A model generated the notes under the pieces. It ran no database searches, had not been told where the DNA came from, and saw nothing but the letters and a program-made list of their open reading frames with translations. Source: Streptomyces sp. S465 (lineage in GTDB: Bacteria; Actinomycetota; Actinomycetes; Streptomycetales; Streptomycetaceae). From it: a DNA stretch of 64,000 nt. Each line of letters starts with the position of its first letter. Position 1 is the first letter of the stretch. This document shows, in pieces, positions 1-7,263 of the stretch. Location: contig NZ_CP114036.1 in the NCBI RefSeq assembly GCF_026898115.1, positions 6,628,001 through 6,692,000 of the forward strand. Direction: 5' to 3'. Position numbers and translations under genes: made by a program.

Positions 1-281
1 AGTCGGCCGCCCCGTACGGGCTGACCGGCGCCGTCATCGCCCAGGACCGCGCCGCGGCCGCCGCCACCTGCGAGGCGCTGCGCTTCGCGGCCGGCAACTT
101 CTACATCAACGACAAGCCGACCGGCGCCGTCGTCGGCCAGCAGCCCTTCGGCGGCGGCCGCGCGTCCGGCACCAACGACAAGGCGGGCGCCAAGCAGAAC
201 CTGATGCGCTGGACCTCCACCCGCTCCATCAAGGAGACCCTGGTCCCGCCGACCGACTACCGCTACCCGCACATGGGCTGA
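1..281 (+). CDS. pruA: 1-pyrroline-5-carboxylate dehydrogenase, C-terminal 92 residues (5' truncated by window edge)
   Basis: The gene enters from the left edge in frame at base 3 and stops with TGA at 279-281. The visible part contains NFYINDKPTGAVVGQQPFGG followed by GRASGTNDKAGA, the C-terminal signature of the aldehyde-dehydrogenase family member that oxidises glutamate semialdehyde (P5C) to glutamate in proline catabolism. The ending PHMG is typical of actinobacterial PruA. The catalytic Cys and the NAD-binding fold lie outside the window. A strong terminator follows within 25 bases, so this is the last gene of its transcript. Family assignment is confident; whether a proline dehydrogenase gene precedes it cannot be seen. 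Confidence 0.9.
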   Translation, partial: SAAPYGLTGAVIAQDRAAAAATCEALRFAAGNFYINDKPTGAVVGQQPFGGGRASGTNDKAGAKQNLMRWTSTRSIKETLVPPTDYRYPHMG

Positions 282-303
282 CCCCGCGCCCCGCGCCCCC
301 GGT

Positions 304-345
304 GCTCCGCCCCCGGACCGCTTCGGCGCGGTCCGGGGGCGGAGC
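304..345 (+). terminator. Intrinsic terminator after pruA
   Basis: A 17-bp perfect inverted repeat (304-320 with 329-345) encloses an 8-base loop. It is GC-rich, as usual in Streptomyces, with no long T run, and ends the pruA transcript. Confidence 0.75.
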
Positions 346-380
346 GCTGTGCGGAAGGGGGGCGCGTAGGGGCGAATCTG

Positions 381-410
381 TGGACGTCCGGCGCGCGGCG
401 GTGCTAGCGT
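381..410 (+). promoter_or_regulatory. Candidate housekeeping promoter
   Basis: TGGACG (381-386) and TAGCGT (405-410) are separated by 18 bases, matching the TTGACN / TANNNT pattern of the main Streptomyces sigma factor. Transcription would start near 417 and run toward the small gene at 815, giving an unusually long leader. Confidence 0.4.
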
Positions 411-814
411 CAAGCGGTCAAGTAGGCACTATTTACCGCAGTTTACGTGGGTAACCAGGAATCGGGTCGCCCGCGGCGATCTGTGATCGGCCGCCGTGGT
501 CGAGGTCGGACGGGGGTCGGCCTCGGCCGCCGGTGGAACGCCGACTGCTTGATCACCCTGAGTCAGTGGCCGGTATCGCGCTGTTCGCGTCTCAGATAGT
601 AGGACGTCCCACTAATTGTGCAGACACTGACGTCCCGCTGCCTTACTTTTGTGGAAGCCGAACGTCTCGCTGCATCCAGCGATGGCGGCCGCGGCCGGTG
701 CACCGGCGCAGGCGACCCCTGCCGCACCCAGGCCCCCGCCCCTTCCGGCAGCCACCTTCTCGGGGAACTTTCCTTCCTCCCGGTCCGCCGGGGTTCAGCA
801 GAGGAGACGTGATC
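411..814 (+). other. Gene-free 400-base leader/regulatory stretch
   Basis: No credible gene: reading frames here lack Streptomyces third-position GC bias. The stretch is less GC-rich than its surroundings, with AT-richer patches around 420-460 and 590-650, and holds an imperfect 18-bp palindrome (597-614). It may be an untranslated leader or hold further promoters for the small gene at 815. I recognise no riboswitch class in it. Confidence 0.4.
597..614. promoter_or_regulatory. Imperfect 18-bp palindrome, possible operator
   Basis: TAGT-A-GGACGTCC-C-ACTA is symmetric except for one base pair. The core GGACGTCC also occurs at 382-389 inside the candidate promoter, and GACGTCCC recurs at 629-636. 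Repetition of the core in one intergenic region suggests a regulator site; the regulator is unknown. Confidence 0.3.
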
Positions 815-937
815 ATGGCCGAGACGACTGTCCGCAGGCGCCGCCGCAAGACCGACGACACCGACCGCAAGAAGGCCGCCGCCGCGCTCCAGCGCGCCCT
901 CGACCGCCGGGACAACGGCGGCGCCACCGGTCACTGA
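815..937 (+). CDS. Small basic protein, 40 aa, unknown function
   Basis: The ATG at 815 is preceded by a good ribosome-binding site (GAGGAG, 801-806). The 40-residue product is very basic at its N-terminus (VRRRRRK) and then forms a likely amphipathic helix (DRKKAAAALQRALDRR). There is no signal peptide or membrane segment. Codon use is GC-rich at third positions, supporting real coding. The gene stands alone between the pruA terminator and a convergent phosphatase gene. Its last codons lie in the first copy of a 20-bp tandem duplication. The charge pattern would suit nucleic-acid binding, but that is a guess. Confidence 0.6.
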   Translation: MAETTVRRRRRKTDDTDRKKAAAALQRALDRRDNGGATGH

Positions 938-959
938 CGGGCGCCACCGGTCACTGACG
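920..959. repeat. 20-bp perfect tandem duplication spanning two convergent stop codons
   Basis: GGCGCCACCGGTCACTGACG occurs at 920-939 and again at 940-959 with no spacer. The first copy carries the TGA of the plus-strand small gene; the second carries the stop (951-953) of the minus-strand phosphatase. Confidence 0.9.
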
Positions 960-2534
960 AGGGGGCCGGGTGACCTCGAAGCGGTCCACCCGCTCGCCCG
1001 ACTCCGCCAGGGCCGTCACGGTCAGCCTCGGACGGGAACCCGCCTCCACCTCCACGGCGAGGAAGGAGAAGCCGGTGTAGCGGACCCGGGACCAGTCCGC
1101 GGTGTCCTGGCTCTTCTCCCCGTCCTTCGTCCAGTGGTAGGTCTTCACCTCGTCGAGGTCCTCGATGTGCCCCTCGTAGCTGTCGGGCACCGGGAACTCG
1201 TACAGGCGCGCTCCCGCTCCGCCCGCCGTCACATAGACGATCCCGTCGTGCACCGCGTCGGCGCTTCCCTCCACGGGGACCCGGCGCGCCACCTTGCCGC
1301 CCCGGATGGCGTCGGTCCGCTCGTAGACGTGGTTGTGGCCGTTGATGACCAGGTCCACCTGGTGCTTGTCGAACAGCGGCACCCAGGCGTCGCGCACCCC
1401 GCCGTCCGAGGCGTGGGCGCTGGTGGTGGAGTAGGCGCAGTGGTGGAAGAAGACCACCAGGAAGTCGATGTCGGGCCGCTCGCGCAGCTGTTCCAGGCGC
1501 CGGTCCAGCCAGCGGGTCTGCGCCCCGTCCGTGTACCCCGTGTTGGCGGTGATCTCGTACGACACGTCATTGGCGTCCAGGGCGACCACGCCCACGTTGC
1601 CGTAGACGAACGCGTAGACACCGGGTGCCTTGCGCGGGTCCGGGCCGTTGTCCGGCAGGGACCAGCGGGCCAGCTGGCCGCCGTAGCCGTCGGGGGAGTA
1701 CCACGCCTCCATGTCGTGGTTGCCGGTGGTCACCATCCACGGCACGCTCGCCGCGACCGAGTCCGTCTGGGCGAGGAAGGAGTCCCACACCCGCGCGTCA
1801 TAGAGGTCGGACTTCTTCCCGTGGCCGGTGGTGTCGGCGTAGCACAGGTCCCCGGCGTGCAGATGGAACGACGGGTTCTGGCCGAGGATCAGCTGGTCGT
1901 TGGCGAGCGCGTCATAGCTCACCCCCTGGTCGCCGAAGGCGGTGAAGACGAACCTGCCGGGTCGGTCCGGCGCGGTGCGGAAGGTGCCCACGGACGCGAA
2001 GTGGCGCGGCTCGGCCGGGTCGCGGTCCGCGTGACCGACGCCGTAGTAGTAGGTGACCCCGGGGCGCAGGCCGTCCACCGCGGCGTGCAGATAGAACTGC
2101 TCCACGGCGGGCAGCCGGTCGCCCAATGACGGGGTGTGCAGATGGCGGACCTCGGCCTCGACCTTACGGGTGAGCTCCAGCGGGCTCGTGCCGATCCGCA
2201 CATACGGCTTGCGTACGGCGAACGGCACCTGCCAGGAGATCCGCATCTGCGTGCGCGGATCTTCGCCGAAGGCCAGATGACGGCCGAACGGGGCGACCAG
2301 CGCCCCGTCCACCGTGGCCGACCCCGGCCGCGGACTCACCGCCGGAGCCGGCCCCTGACCGGCGGCGCGCGCCGCTCCGCCCAGCAGCCCGGCGCCCGCC
2401 GCCGTCCCGGCCGTGGCGGCGGCGCCGCGCAGCACCCGGCGGCGGGTGAGCCGGGCCCGCAGATACTCATGCTGCTCCGCCATGGTCATCCGCTGGGCGA
2501 GCCGCTCGGGTACGCCGAACCGTGGTGTGTCCAT
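951..2534 (-). CDS. Tat-exported purple-acid-phosphatase-like metallophosphoesterase
   Basis: A 527-aa protein. The N-terminus carries a twin-arginine signal (TRRRVLRG, residues 30-37) followed by an Ala/Gly-rich hydrophobic stretch, so it should be exported folded, with its metals, by Tat. A fibronectin-like purple acid phosphatase N-terminal domain comes next (MRISWQVPF, YYYGVG). The calcineurin-like metal ligands are all visible in order: GDQG, GDLCYAD, GNHDME, FFHHCAYS, NGHNHVYER. This predicts an extracellular phosphomonoesterase or diesterase for phosphate scavenging. I use the ATG at 2534; a longer frame adds 35 residues of low-quality sequence. It is divergent from leuB and convergent with the small gene at 815. 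Confidence 0.88.
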   Translation of the reverse strand: MDTPRFGVPERLAQRMTMAEQHEYLRARLTRRRVLRGAAATAGTAAGAGLLGGAARAAGQGPAPAVSPRPGSATVDGALVAPFGRHLAFGEDPRTQMRISWQVPFAVRKPYVRIGTSPLELTRKVEAEVRHLHTPSLGDRLPAVEQFYLHAAVDGLRPGVTYYYGVGHADRDPAEPRHFASVGTFRTAPDRPGRFVFTAFGDQGVSYDALANDQLILGQNPSFHLHAGDLCYADTTGHGKKSDLYDARVWDSFLAQTDSVAASVPWMVTTGNHDMEAWYSPDGYGGQLARWSLPDNGPDPRKAPGVYAFVYGNVGVVALDANDVSYEITANTGYTDGAQTRWLDRRLEQLRERPDIDFLVVFFHHCAYSTTSAHASDGGVRDAWVPLFDKHQVDLVINGHNHVYERTDAIRGGKVARRVPVEGSADAVHDGIVYVTAGGAGARLYEFPVPDSYEGHIEDLDEVKTYHWTKDGEKSQDTADWSRVRYTGFSFLAVEVEAGSRPRLTVTALAESGERVDRFEVTRPPRQ

Positions 2535-2598
2535 GAACCGGAATGTCCCCCGCCCGGTCGACGCCGCTCCGTACACGGGGTGAACGGGGGCTTTCCAA

Positions 2599-2634
2599 TG
2601 CGGAGTCCGGTGCGGAGTCCGACGCGGAGTCCGG
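2599..2634. repeat. Three tandem 12-bp repeats between divergent promoters
   Basis: Three contiguous copies of TGCGGAGTCCGG (2599-2610, 2611-2622, 2623-2634), with one or two changes in copies 2 and 3, lie between the phosphatase start and the leuB promoter. Confidence 0.8.
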
Positions 2635-2645
2635 CACACCGGTGT

Positions 2646-2694
2646 GTCCGAATGGCGGACGCTCTATGTCAATCCATGGGACGAGCGGTAGGGT
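2646..2694 (+). promoter_or_regulatory. leuB promoter region with inverted repeat
   Basis: TAGGGT (2689-2694) lies exactly 6 bases before the leuB ATG, the arrangement of leaderless Streptomyces promoters. No ribosome-binding site is present, which agrees. Upstream, GTCCG-N5-CGGAC (2646-2660) is a possible operator. Confidence 0.5.
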
Positions 2695-2700
2695 CCGGGT

Positions 2701-3744
2701 ATGTCTCGCAGCATTCGCCTCGCAGTGATCCCCGGTGACGGTATCGGCCAGGAAGTCGTGGCCCAGGGTCTGAAGGTCCTGTCCGCCGCCCTTCCGCAGG
2801 ACGTGAAGCTGGAGACCCAGAGTTACGACCTCGGCGCCCGGCGCTGGCACGCCACCGGCGAGACCCTGCCGGACGCGGACCTGGAGTCGCTGAAGCACCA
2901 CGACGCGATCCTGCTCGGCGCCATCGGCGACCCGTCGGTGCCCTCGGGCGTGCTCGAGCGCGGGCTGCTGCTCAAGCTGCGCTTCGCCTTCGACCACTAC
3001 GTCAACCTGCGTCCGTCGAAGCTCTTCCCGAACACCCCGTCCCCGCTGGCCGGCCGCCCCGACATCGACTTCGTGGTCGTCCGCGAGGGCACCGAGGGCC
3101 CGTACGTGGGCAACGGCGGCTCGCTGCGCACCGGCACCCCGGCCGAGATCGCCAACGAGGTCAGCGTCAACACCGCCTACGGTGTCGAGCGCGTGGTCCG
3201 GGACGCCTACGAGCGTGCCAACGCCCGTCCGCGCAAGAAGCTGACCCTCGTGCACAAGAACAACGTCCTGGTGCACGCCGGCCACCTGTGGAAGAACGTC
3301 TTCGACCGGGTCGGCCAGGAGTACCCCGAGGTCACCACCGACTATCTGCACGTCGACGCCGCGACGATCTTCTTCGTCACCCAGCCGGAGCGGTTCGACG
3401 TGATCGTCACCGACAATCTCTTCGGTGACATCCTCACCGACCTCGCCGCCGCGGTCACCGGCGGTATCGGGCTCGCCGCGAGCGGCAACATCAACCCCTC
3501 CGGCGCCTTCCCGTCGATGTTCGAGCCGGTCCACGGCTCCGCGCCGGACATCGCGGGCACCGGCAAGGCCGACCCGACGGCGACCGTCCTGTCGGTGGCC
3601 CTGCTTCTGTCGCACCTCGGCTACCGGGACGAGGCGGCCCGTATCGAGACCGCCGTCGCCGAGGACCTCGCCGAGCGGGACGCGGCCGCGCCGCGCACCA
3701 CCGACGAGATCGGCGACGCGCTCGCCGCCCGAGTATCCGGCTGA
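2701..3744 (+). CDS. leuB: 3-isopropylmalate dehydrogenase
   Basis: The 347-aa product oxidises and decarboxylates 3-isopropylmalate to 2-ketoisocaproate in leucine biosynthesis, in the cytoplasm with NAD and a divalent metal. It opens with the beta-decarboxylating dehydrogenase start IRLAVIPGDGIGQEV and contains the metal/substrate segment DNLFGDILTDLAAAVTGGIG and the nucleotide loop EPVHGSAPDIAGTG. Length is normal for the actinobacterial form. The start is set by the leaderless promoter immediately upstream. leuC and leuD lie about 22 kb away and ilvE follows within 200 bases, so branched-chain genes are dispersed but neighbouring. Confidence 0.95.
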   Translation: MSRSIRLAVIPGDGIGQEVVAQGLKVLSAALPQDVKLETQSYDLGARRWHATGETLPDADLESLKHHDAILLGAIGDPSVPSGVLERGLLLKLRFAFDHYVNLRPSKLFPNTPSPLAGRPDIDFVVVREGTEGPYVGNGGSLRTGTPAEIANEVSVNTAYGVERVVRDAYERANARPRKKLTLVHKNNVLVHAGHLWKNVFDRVGQEYPEVTTDYLHVDAATIFFVTQPERFDVIVTDNLFGDILTDLAAAVTGGIGLAASGNINPSGAFPSMFEPVHGSAPDIAGTGKADPTATVLSVALLLSHLGYRDEAARIETAVAEDLAERDAAAPRTTDEIGDALAARVSG

Positions 3745-3817
3745 CCCCAGCCTGTGCCAGCGCGCGGCTGGGTGCGACCATCGACCTGGGCCGCGCGTAT
3801 CGCACGCATCCTTCCCC

Positions 3818-3850
3818 GGCCCCACCTAGGAGATAATCCCCGGTGGGGCC
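3818..3850 (+). terminator. Hairpin between leuB and ilvE
   Basis: A 9-bp perfect inverted repeat (GGCCCCACC, 3818-3826, with 3842-3850) encloses a 15-base loop. There is no T tract, so termination efficiency is uncertain; it could equally lie in the ilvE leader. Confidence 0.45.
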
Positions 3851-3945
3851 GTTGCGCGAAGGGAAGCTTGGACGTCCTAGTACCGATCATGGTCAGGATG
3901 GGATGAGCGCGGTCCGCCACAACCGAAGGTGAAGGACTACCTGCC

Positions 3946-5031
3946 ATGACGACGCCCACGATCGAGCTCAAGCCCTCCTCCCACCCGCTGCCCGCCGCCG
4001 AGCGGGAGAAGATCCTGGCCAACCCCGGATTCGGCCGCCACTTCACCGACCACATGGTGACCATCAAGTGGACGGAGGGCCGCGGCTGGCACGAGGCCCA
4101 GCTCGTGCCGTACGCCCCGCTGTCGCTCGATCCGGCGAACATGACGCTGCACTACGCCCAGACCATCTTCGAGGGACTCAAGGCGTACCGCCAGCCCGAC
4201 GGCACCGTGGCGACGTTCCGCCCCGAGCAGAACGCCGAGCGGTTCCAGGCGTCCGCGCGCCGTCTGGCCATGCCCGAGCTGCCCGTGAAGACCTTCATCG
4301 AGGCGTGCGACGCGCTGGTCACCCAGGACAAGGCGTGGGTGCCGGGCCATGGGGAGCAGTCCCTCTACCTGCGGCCCTTCATGTTCGCCACCGAGGTCGG
4401 GCTGGGCGTCCGGCCCTCGAACGAATACCTCTTCGTGGTGATCGCCTCCCCGGCCGGCGCCTACTTCACCGGCGGCGTGCAGCCGGTCTCGGTCTGGCTC
4501 TCCGAGGAGTACGTCCGGGCCGCGCCCGGCGGCACCGGCGCGGCCAAGGCGGGCGGCAACTACGCGGCCTCCCTCGTCGCCCAGGCGCAGGCCGCCGAGC
4601 AGGGCTGTGACCAGGTGGTCTGGCTGGACGCGATCGAGCGCCGCTGGATCGAGGAGATGGGCGGGATGAACCTGTACTTCGTGTACGGGAACCGCATCGT
4701 GACTCCCGAGCTGTCCGGTTCGCTGCTGCCGGGGATCACCCGTGCCTCCCTGCTGCGGATCGCCGCCGACCTCGGGTACGAGGTCGCCGAGGGCCGGATC
4801 TCGGTGGACGACTGGCGCCAGGGCAACGCCGACGGGACCCTCACCGAGGTCTTCGCCTGCGGTACGGCGGCCGTGATCACCCCGGTCGGCTCGGTCAAGT
4901 CCGCGCGGGCGAACTGGACGGTGGCCGACGGTGAGCCGGGCGAGGTGACGCTGCGGCTGCGCAAGGCGCTGCTGGACATCCAGACCGGCGCCGCTCCGGA
5001 CACCCATGGCTGGATGCACCCCCTCGGCTGA
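3946..5031 (+). CDS. ilvE: Branched-chain amino-acid aminotransferase
   Basis: The 361-aa PLP enzyme transaminates 2-ketoisocaproate, 2-ketoisovalerate and 3-methyl-2-oxovalerate with glutamate. It has fold-type IV features: the HYAQTIFEGLKAYR segment, the PLP-lysine region KAGGNYAASL, the substrate loop EEMGGMNLYFV and the phosphate-binding GTAAVITPVG. The ATG at 3946 follows a GGTGAAGGA ribosome-binding site. It acts right after LeuB in leucine synthesis and is also the first step of branched-chain catabolism that supplies starter units for branched fatty acids. Confidence 0.95.
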   Translation: MTTPTIELKPSSHPLPAAEREKILANPGFGRHFTDHMVTIKWTEGRGWHEAQLVPYAPLSLDPANMTLHYAQTIFEGLKAYRQPDGTVATFRPEQNAERFQASARRLAMPELPVKTFIEACDALVTQDKAWVPGHGEQSLYLRPFMFATEVGLGVRPSNEYLFVVIASPAGAYFTGGVQPVSVWLSEEYVRAAPGGTGAAKAGGNYAASLVAQAQAAEQGCDQVVWLDAIERRWIEEMGGMNLYFVYGNRIVTPELSGSLLPGITRASLLRIAADLGYEVAEGRISVDDWRQGNADGTLTEVFACGTAAVITPVGSVKSARANWTVADGEPGEVTLRLRKALLDIQTGAAPDTHGWMHPLG

Positions 5032-5130
5032 TCGCGGGCATCACCTCGTTGACGCCGGGGGTTCGCATCCTGAGACGGGCGCGAGCGCGGGGGCGGAATA
5101 TGCGACACTGCCTCCGTGCTCTCGTTCGCC

Positions 5131-5166
5131 ATGATTATTGGCAGCAGGCGCGCCGGTCCGCAGTGA
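5131..5166 (+). CDS. Putative leader peptide with tandem Ile codons (MIIGSRRAGPQ)
   Basis: An 11-codon frame lies 53 bases before an intrinsic terminator in the cimA leader. Codons 2 and 3 are both ATT, an Ile codon rare in this GC-rich genome. An in-frame GTG at 5116 would extend it by five residues (VLSFA); GACACT ends 6 bases before that GTG, resembling the leaderless promoters nearby. No Shine-Dalgarno sequence is visible. CimA feeds isoleucine synthesis, so an Ile-responsive leader is logical. This is inference from sequence; I know of no prior description. Confidence 0.45.
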   Translation: MIIGSRRAGPQ

Positions 5167-5218
5167 CCGCCCCGTACGACCCGGTACGGCGCGGCCACCG
5201 TGCCCCAGACCCGCGCGC

Positions 5219-5253
5219 AGACCTCTCGCACCCGCGAGGGGTCTTTTCGTTTT
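5219..5253 (+). terminator. Candidate attenuator terminator upstream of cimA
   Basis: AGACCTCTCGC (5219-5229) pairs with GCGAGGGGTCT (5234-5244) over 11 bp with one G-U pair and an ACCC loop. TTTTCGTTTT follows, a true U-tailed terminator, which is uncommon in Streptomyces. It lies 104 bases before the cimA start and after a short frame with tandem Ile codons. It could also simply end the ilvE transcript. Confidence 0.7.
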
Positions 5254-5356
5254 CCGGACCATCCCGCCGGACGCGAAGCGTGAGGGATCATAGGAGGGCG
5301 CGGAGCCGGTTATTCCGGTTAGACCGAGATTTATCCGACAGGAGTGCCAGACCACC

Positions 5357-6955
5357 ATGAAGGATCTGCCCGACGACAGTTTCCACGTCTTCGACACCAC
5401 GCTGCGCGACGGAGCGCAGCGCGAGGGCATCAACCTGACGGTCGCCGACAAGCTGGCCATCGCCCGGCACCTGGACGACTTCGGTGTGGGCTTCATCGAG
5501 GGCGGCTGGCCCGGTGCCAACCCGCGCGACACGGAGTTCTTCGCACGGGCGCGCGCCGAGATCGACTTCAAGCACGCCCAGCTCGTCGCGTTCGGTGCCA
5601 CCCGTAAGGCGGGCGTACGCGCCGAGGACGACCCCCAGGTCAAGGCGCTGCTGGAGTCCGGGGCCGAGGTGATCACCCTGGTGGCGAAGTCGCACGACCG
5701 CCATGTGGAGCTGGCCCTGCGCACCACGCTCGAGGAGAACCTCGCGATGGTCCGCGAGACCGTCGCCTACCTGCGGTCCCAGGGCCGCCGGGTGTTCCTC
5801 GACTGCGAGCACTTCTTCGACGGCTACCGCGCCAACCCCGGCTACGCCAAGCAGGTCGTCTCCGCCGCCCACGAGGCGGGCGCCGACGTGGTGATCCTCT
5901 GTGACACCAACGGCGGCATGCTCCCCGCCCAGATCGACGCGGTGGTCCGCACTGTCCTGGCCGACACCGGCGCCCGGCTGGGCATCCACGCCCAGGACGA
6001 CACCGGCTGCGCCGTCGCCAACAGCCTCGCCGCCGTGGACGCGGGCGCCACCCACGTCCAGTGCACGGCCAACGGCTACGGCGAGCGCGTGGGCAACGCC
6101 AATCTCTTCCCGGTCGTCGCGGCCCTCGAGCTCAAGTACGGCCGCCGGGTCCTGCCGGAGGGCGCGCTGGCGGAGATGACCCGGATCTCGCATGCGATCG
6201 CCGAGGTCGTCAATCTGACGCCCTCCACGCACCAGCCCTACGTGGGGGTCTCCGCCTTCGCCCACAAGGCCGGGCTGCACGCCTCCGCGATCAAGGTCGA
6301 CCCGGATCTGTACCAGCACATCGACCCCGAGCGGGTCGGCAACACCATGCGGATGCTCGTCTCCGACATGGCCGGCCGGGCGTCGATCGAGCTCAAGGGC
6401 AAGGAGCTGGGTGTCGACCTCGGCGGCGACCGGGCCCTGGTCGGCCGGATCGTCGAGCGGGTCAAGGAGCGGGAGCTCGCGGGCTACACCTACGAGGCCG
6501 CCGACGCCTCCTTCGAGCTGCTGCTGCGCCGGGAGGTCGACGGGCGGGCCCGCCGCTACTTCCGTGTCGAGTCCTGGCGGGCGATCGTCGAGGACCGCCC
6601 GGACGGCACCCACGCCAACGAGGCCACCGTGAAGCTCTGGGCCAAGGGCGAGCGCATCGTGGCCACCGCGGAGGGCAACGGTCCGGTCAACGCCCTGGAC
6701 CGGGCGCTGCGGGTCGCGCTGGAGCGGATCTACCCGCAGCTGGCCACGATGGAGCTGGTGGACTACAAGGTCCGCATCCTGGAGGGCAAGCACGGCACCG
6801 AGTCCACGACCCGGGTGCTGGTCTCCACCGCGGACGGCCAGGGGGAGTGGTCGACGGTCGGTGTCGGGGAGAACGTGATCGCCGCGTCCTGGCAGGCGCT
6901 GGACGACGCCTACGCCTACGGACTGCTGCGGGCCGGGGTGGACCCGCAGGAGTGA
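5357..6955 (+). CDS. cimA: (R)-citramalate synthase (LeuA-like)
   Basis: The 532-aa enzyme condenses pyruvate and acetyl-CoA to citramalate, a threonine-independent route to 2-oxobutyrate and isoleucine. The HMGL-like catalytic start FDTTLRDGAQREGIN is at residues 10-24, the metal/active-site segment includes DCEHFFDG, and GIHAQDDTGCAVANSLAAV covers the barrel's end. The C-terminal 140 residues match the LeuA dimer regulatory domain that senses end product. A 2-isopropylmalate synthase role is possible, but length and the GVGFIEGGWPGANPRD segment favour CimA. The start follows GGAG at 5341-5344. Likely controlled by the leader just upstream. Confidence 0.88.
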   Translation: MKDLPDDSFHVFDTTLRDGAQREGINLTVADKLAIARHLDDFGVGFIEGGWPGANPRDTEFFARARAEIDFKHAQLVAFGATRKAGVRAEDDPQVKALLESGAEVITLVAKSHDRHVELALRTTLEENLAMVRETVAYLRSQGRRVFLDCEHFFDGYRANPGYAKQVVSAAHEAGADVVILCDTNGGMLPAQIDAVVRTVLADTGARLGIHAQDDTGCAVANSLAAVDAGATHVQCTANGYGERVGNANLFPVVAALELKYGRRVLPEGALAEMTRISHAIAEVVNLTPSTHQPYVGVSAFAHKAGLHASAIKVDPDLYQHIDPERVGNTMRMLVSDMAGRASIELKGKELGVDLGGDRALVGRIVERVKERELAGYTYEAADASFELLLRREVDGRARRYFRVESWRAIVEDRPDGTHANEATVKLWAKGERIVATAEGNGPVNALDRALRVALERIYPQLATMELVDYKVRILEGKHGTESTTRVLVSTADGQGEWSTVGVGENVIAASWQALDDAYAYGLLRAGVDPQE

Positions 6956-7221
6956 CCCCGGGCGCGTGCCGCGGGGCCGGCGGCCGCCGGAGTAAGGTGC
7001 GGGGCGCGGACCGATGCGGTCCGCCGCCCGGTCCGGCCGCACCACCGCTCCGGCGGCCGCCGCCCATCCGGGTGGTCGAGCCTGTCCGGTGCACGGTCGC
7101 CACGAGGGAGTTTGTGGGGTGCCGACAGGGCCGATTGCCCTTGAGGACACCAGGTAGTGAGAAAGGCGCTGTCCAGTTCTGTTCTGCTTGCCCACCAAAA
7201 CGCCCTTGACGTTGTAGGGAA
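6956..7221. other. Gene-free stretch between cimA and pccB
   Basis: No gene seen. A 7-bp hairpin (GCGGACC-N5-GGTCCGC, 7006-7024) may end the cimA transcript. The remainder, to the pccB promoter, is an unstructured region of lower GC content. Confidence 0.4.
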
Positions 7222-7257
7222 TTGACATGCGTTTCCGGGGGCCCGGGAACGTACCGT
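7222..7257 (+). promoter_or_regulatory. pccB promoter, leaderless type
   Basis: TACCGT (7252-7257) ends 6 bases before the pccB ATG, with no ribosome-binding site. TTGACA (7222-7227) and TTGACG (7206-7211) lie upstream but at 24 and 40 bases from it, so the true -35 is uncertain; two overlapping promoters are possible. Confidence 0.5.
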
Positions 7258-7263
7258 CGTTCC

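Noticed and set aside
3937..5019. A 360-codon minus-strand frame opposite ilvE
   Set aside because: Shadow of ilvE, which has full family motifs; the antisense translation has no domain.
5049..5360. A 103-codon plus-strand frame across the cimA leader
   Set aside because: It reads through the terminator hairpin and into the cimA ribosome-binding site in another frame; composition is not coding-like.
6956..7263. Riboswitch upstream of pccB
   Set aside because: No known class consensus recognised, and the leaderless promoter at 7252 would leave no leader RNA.
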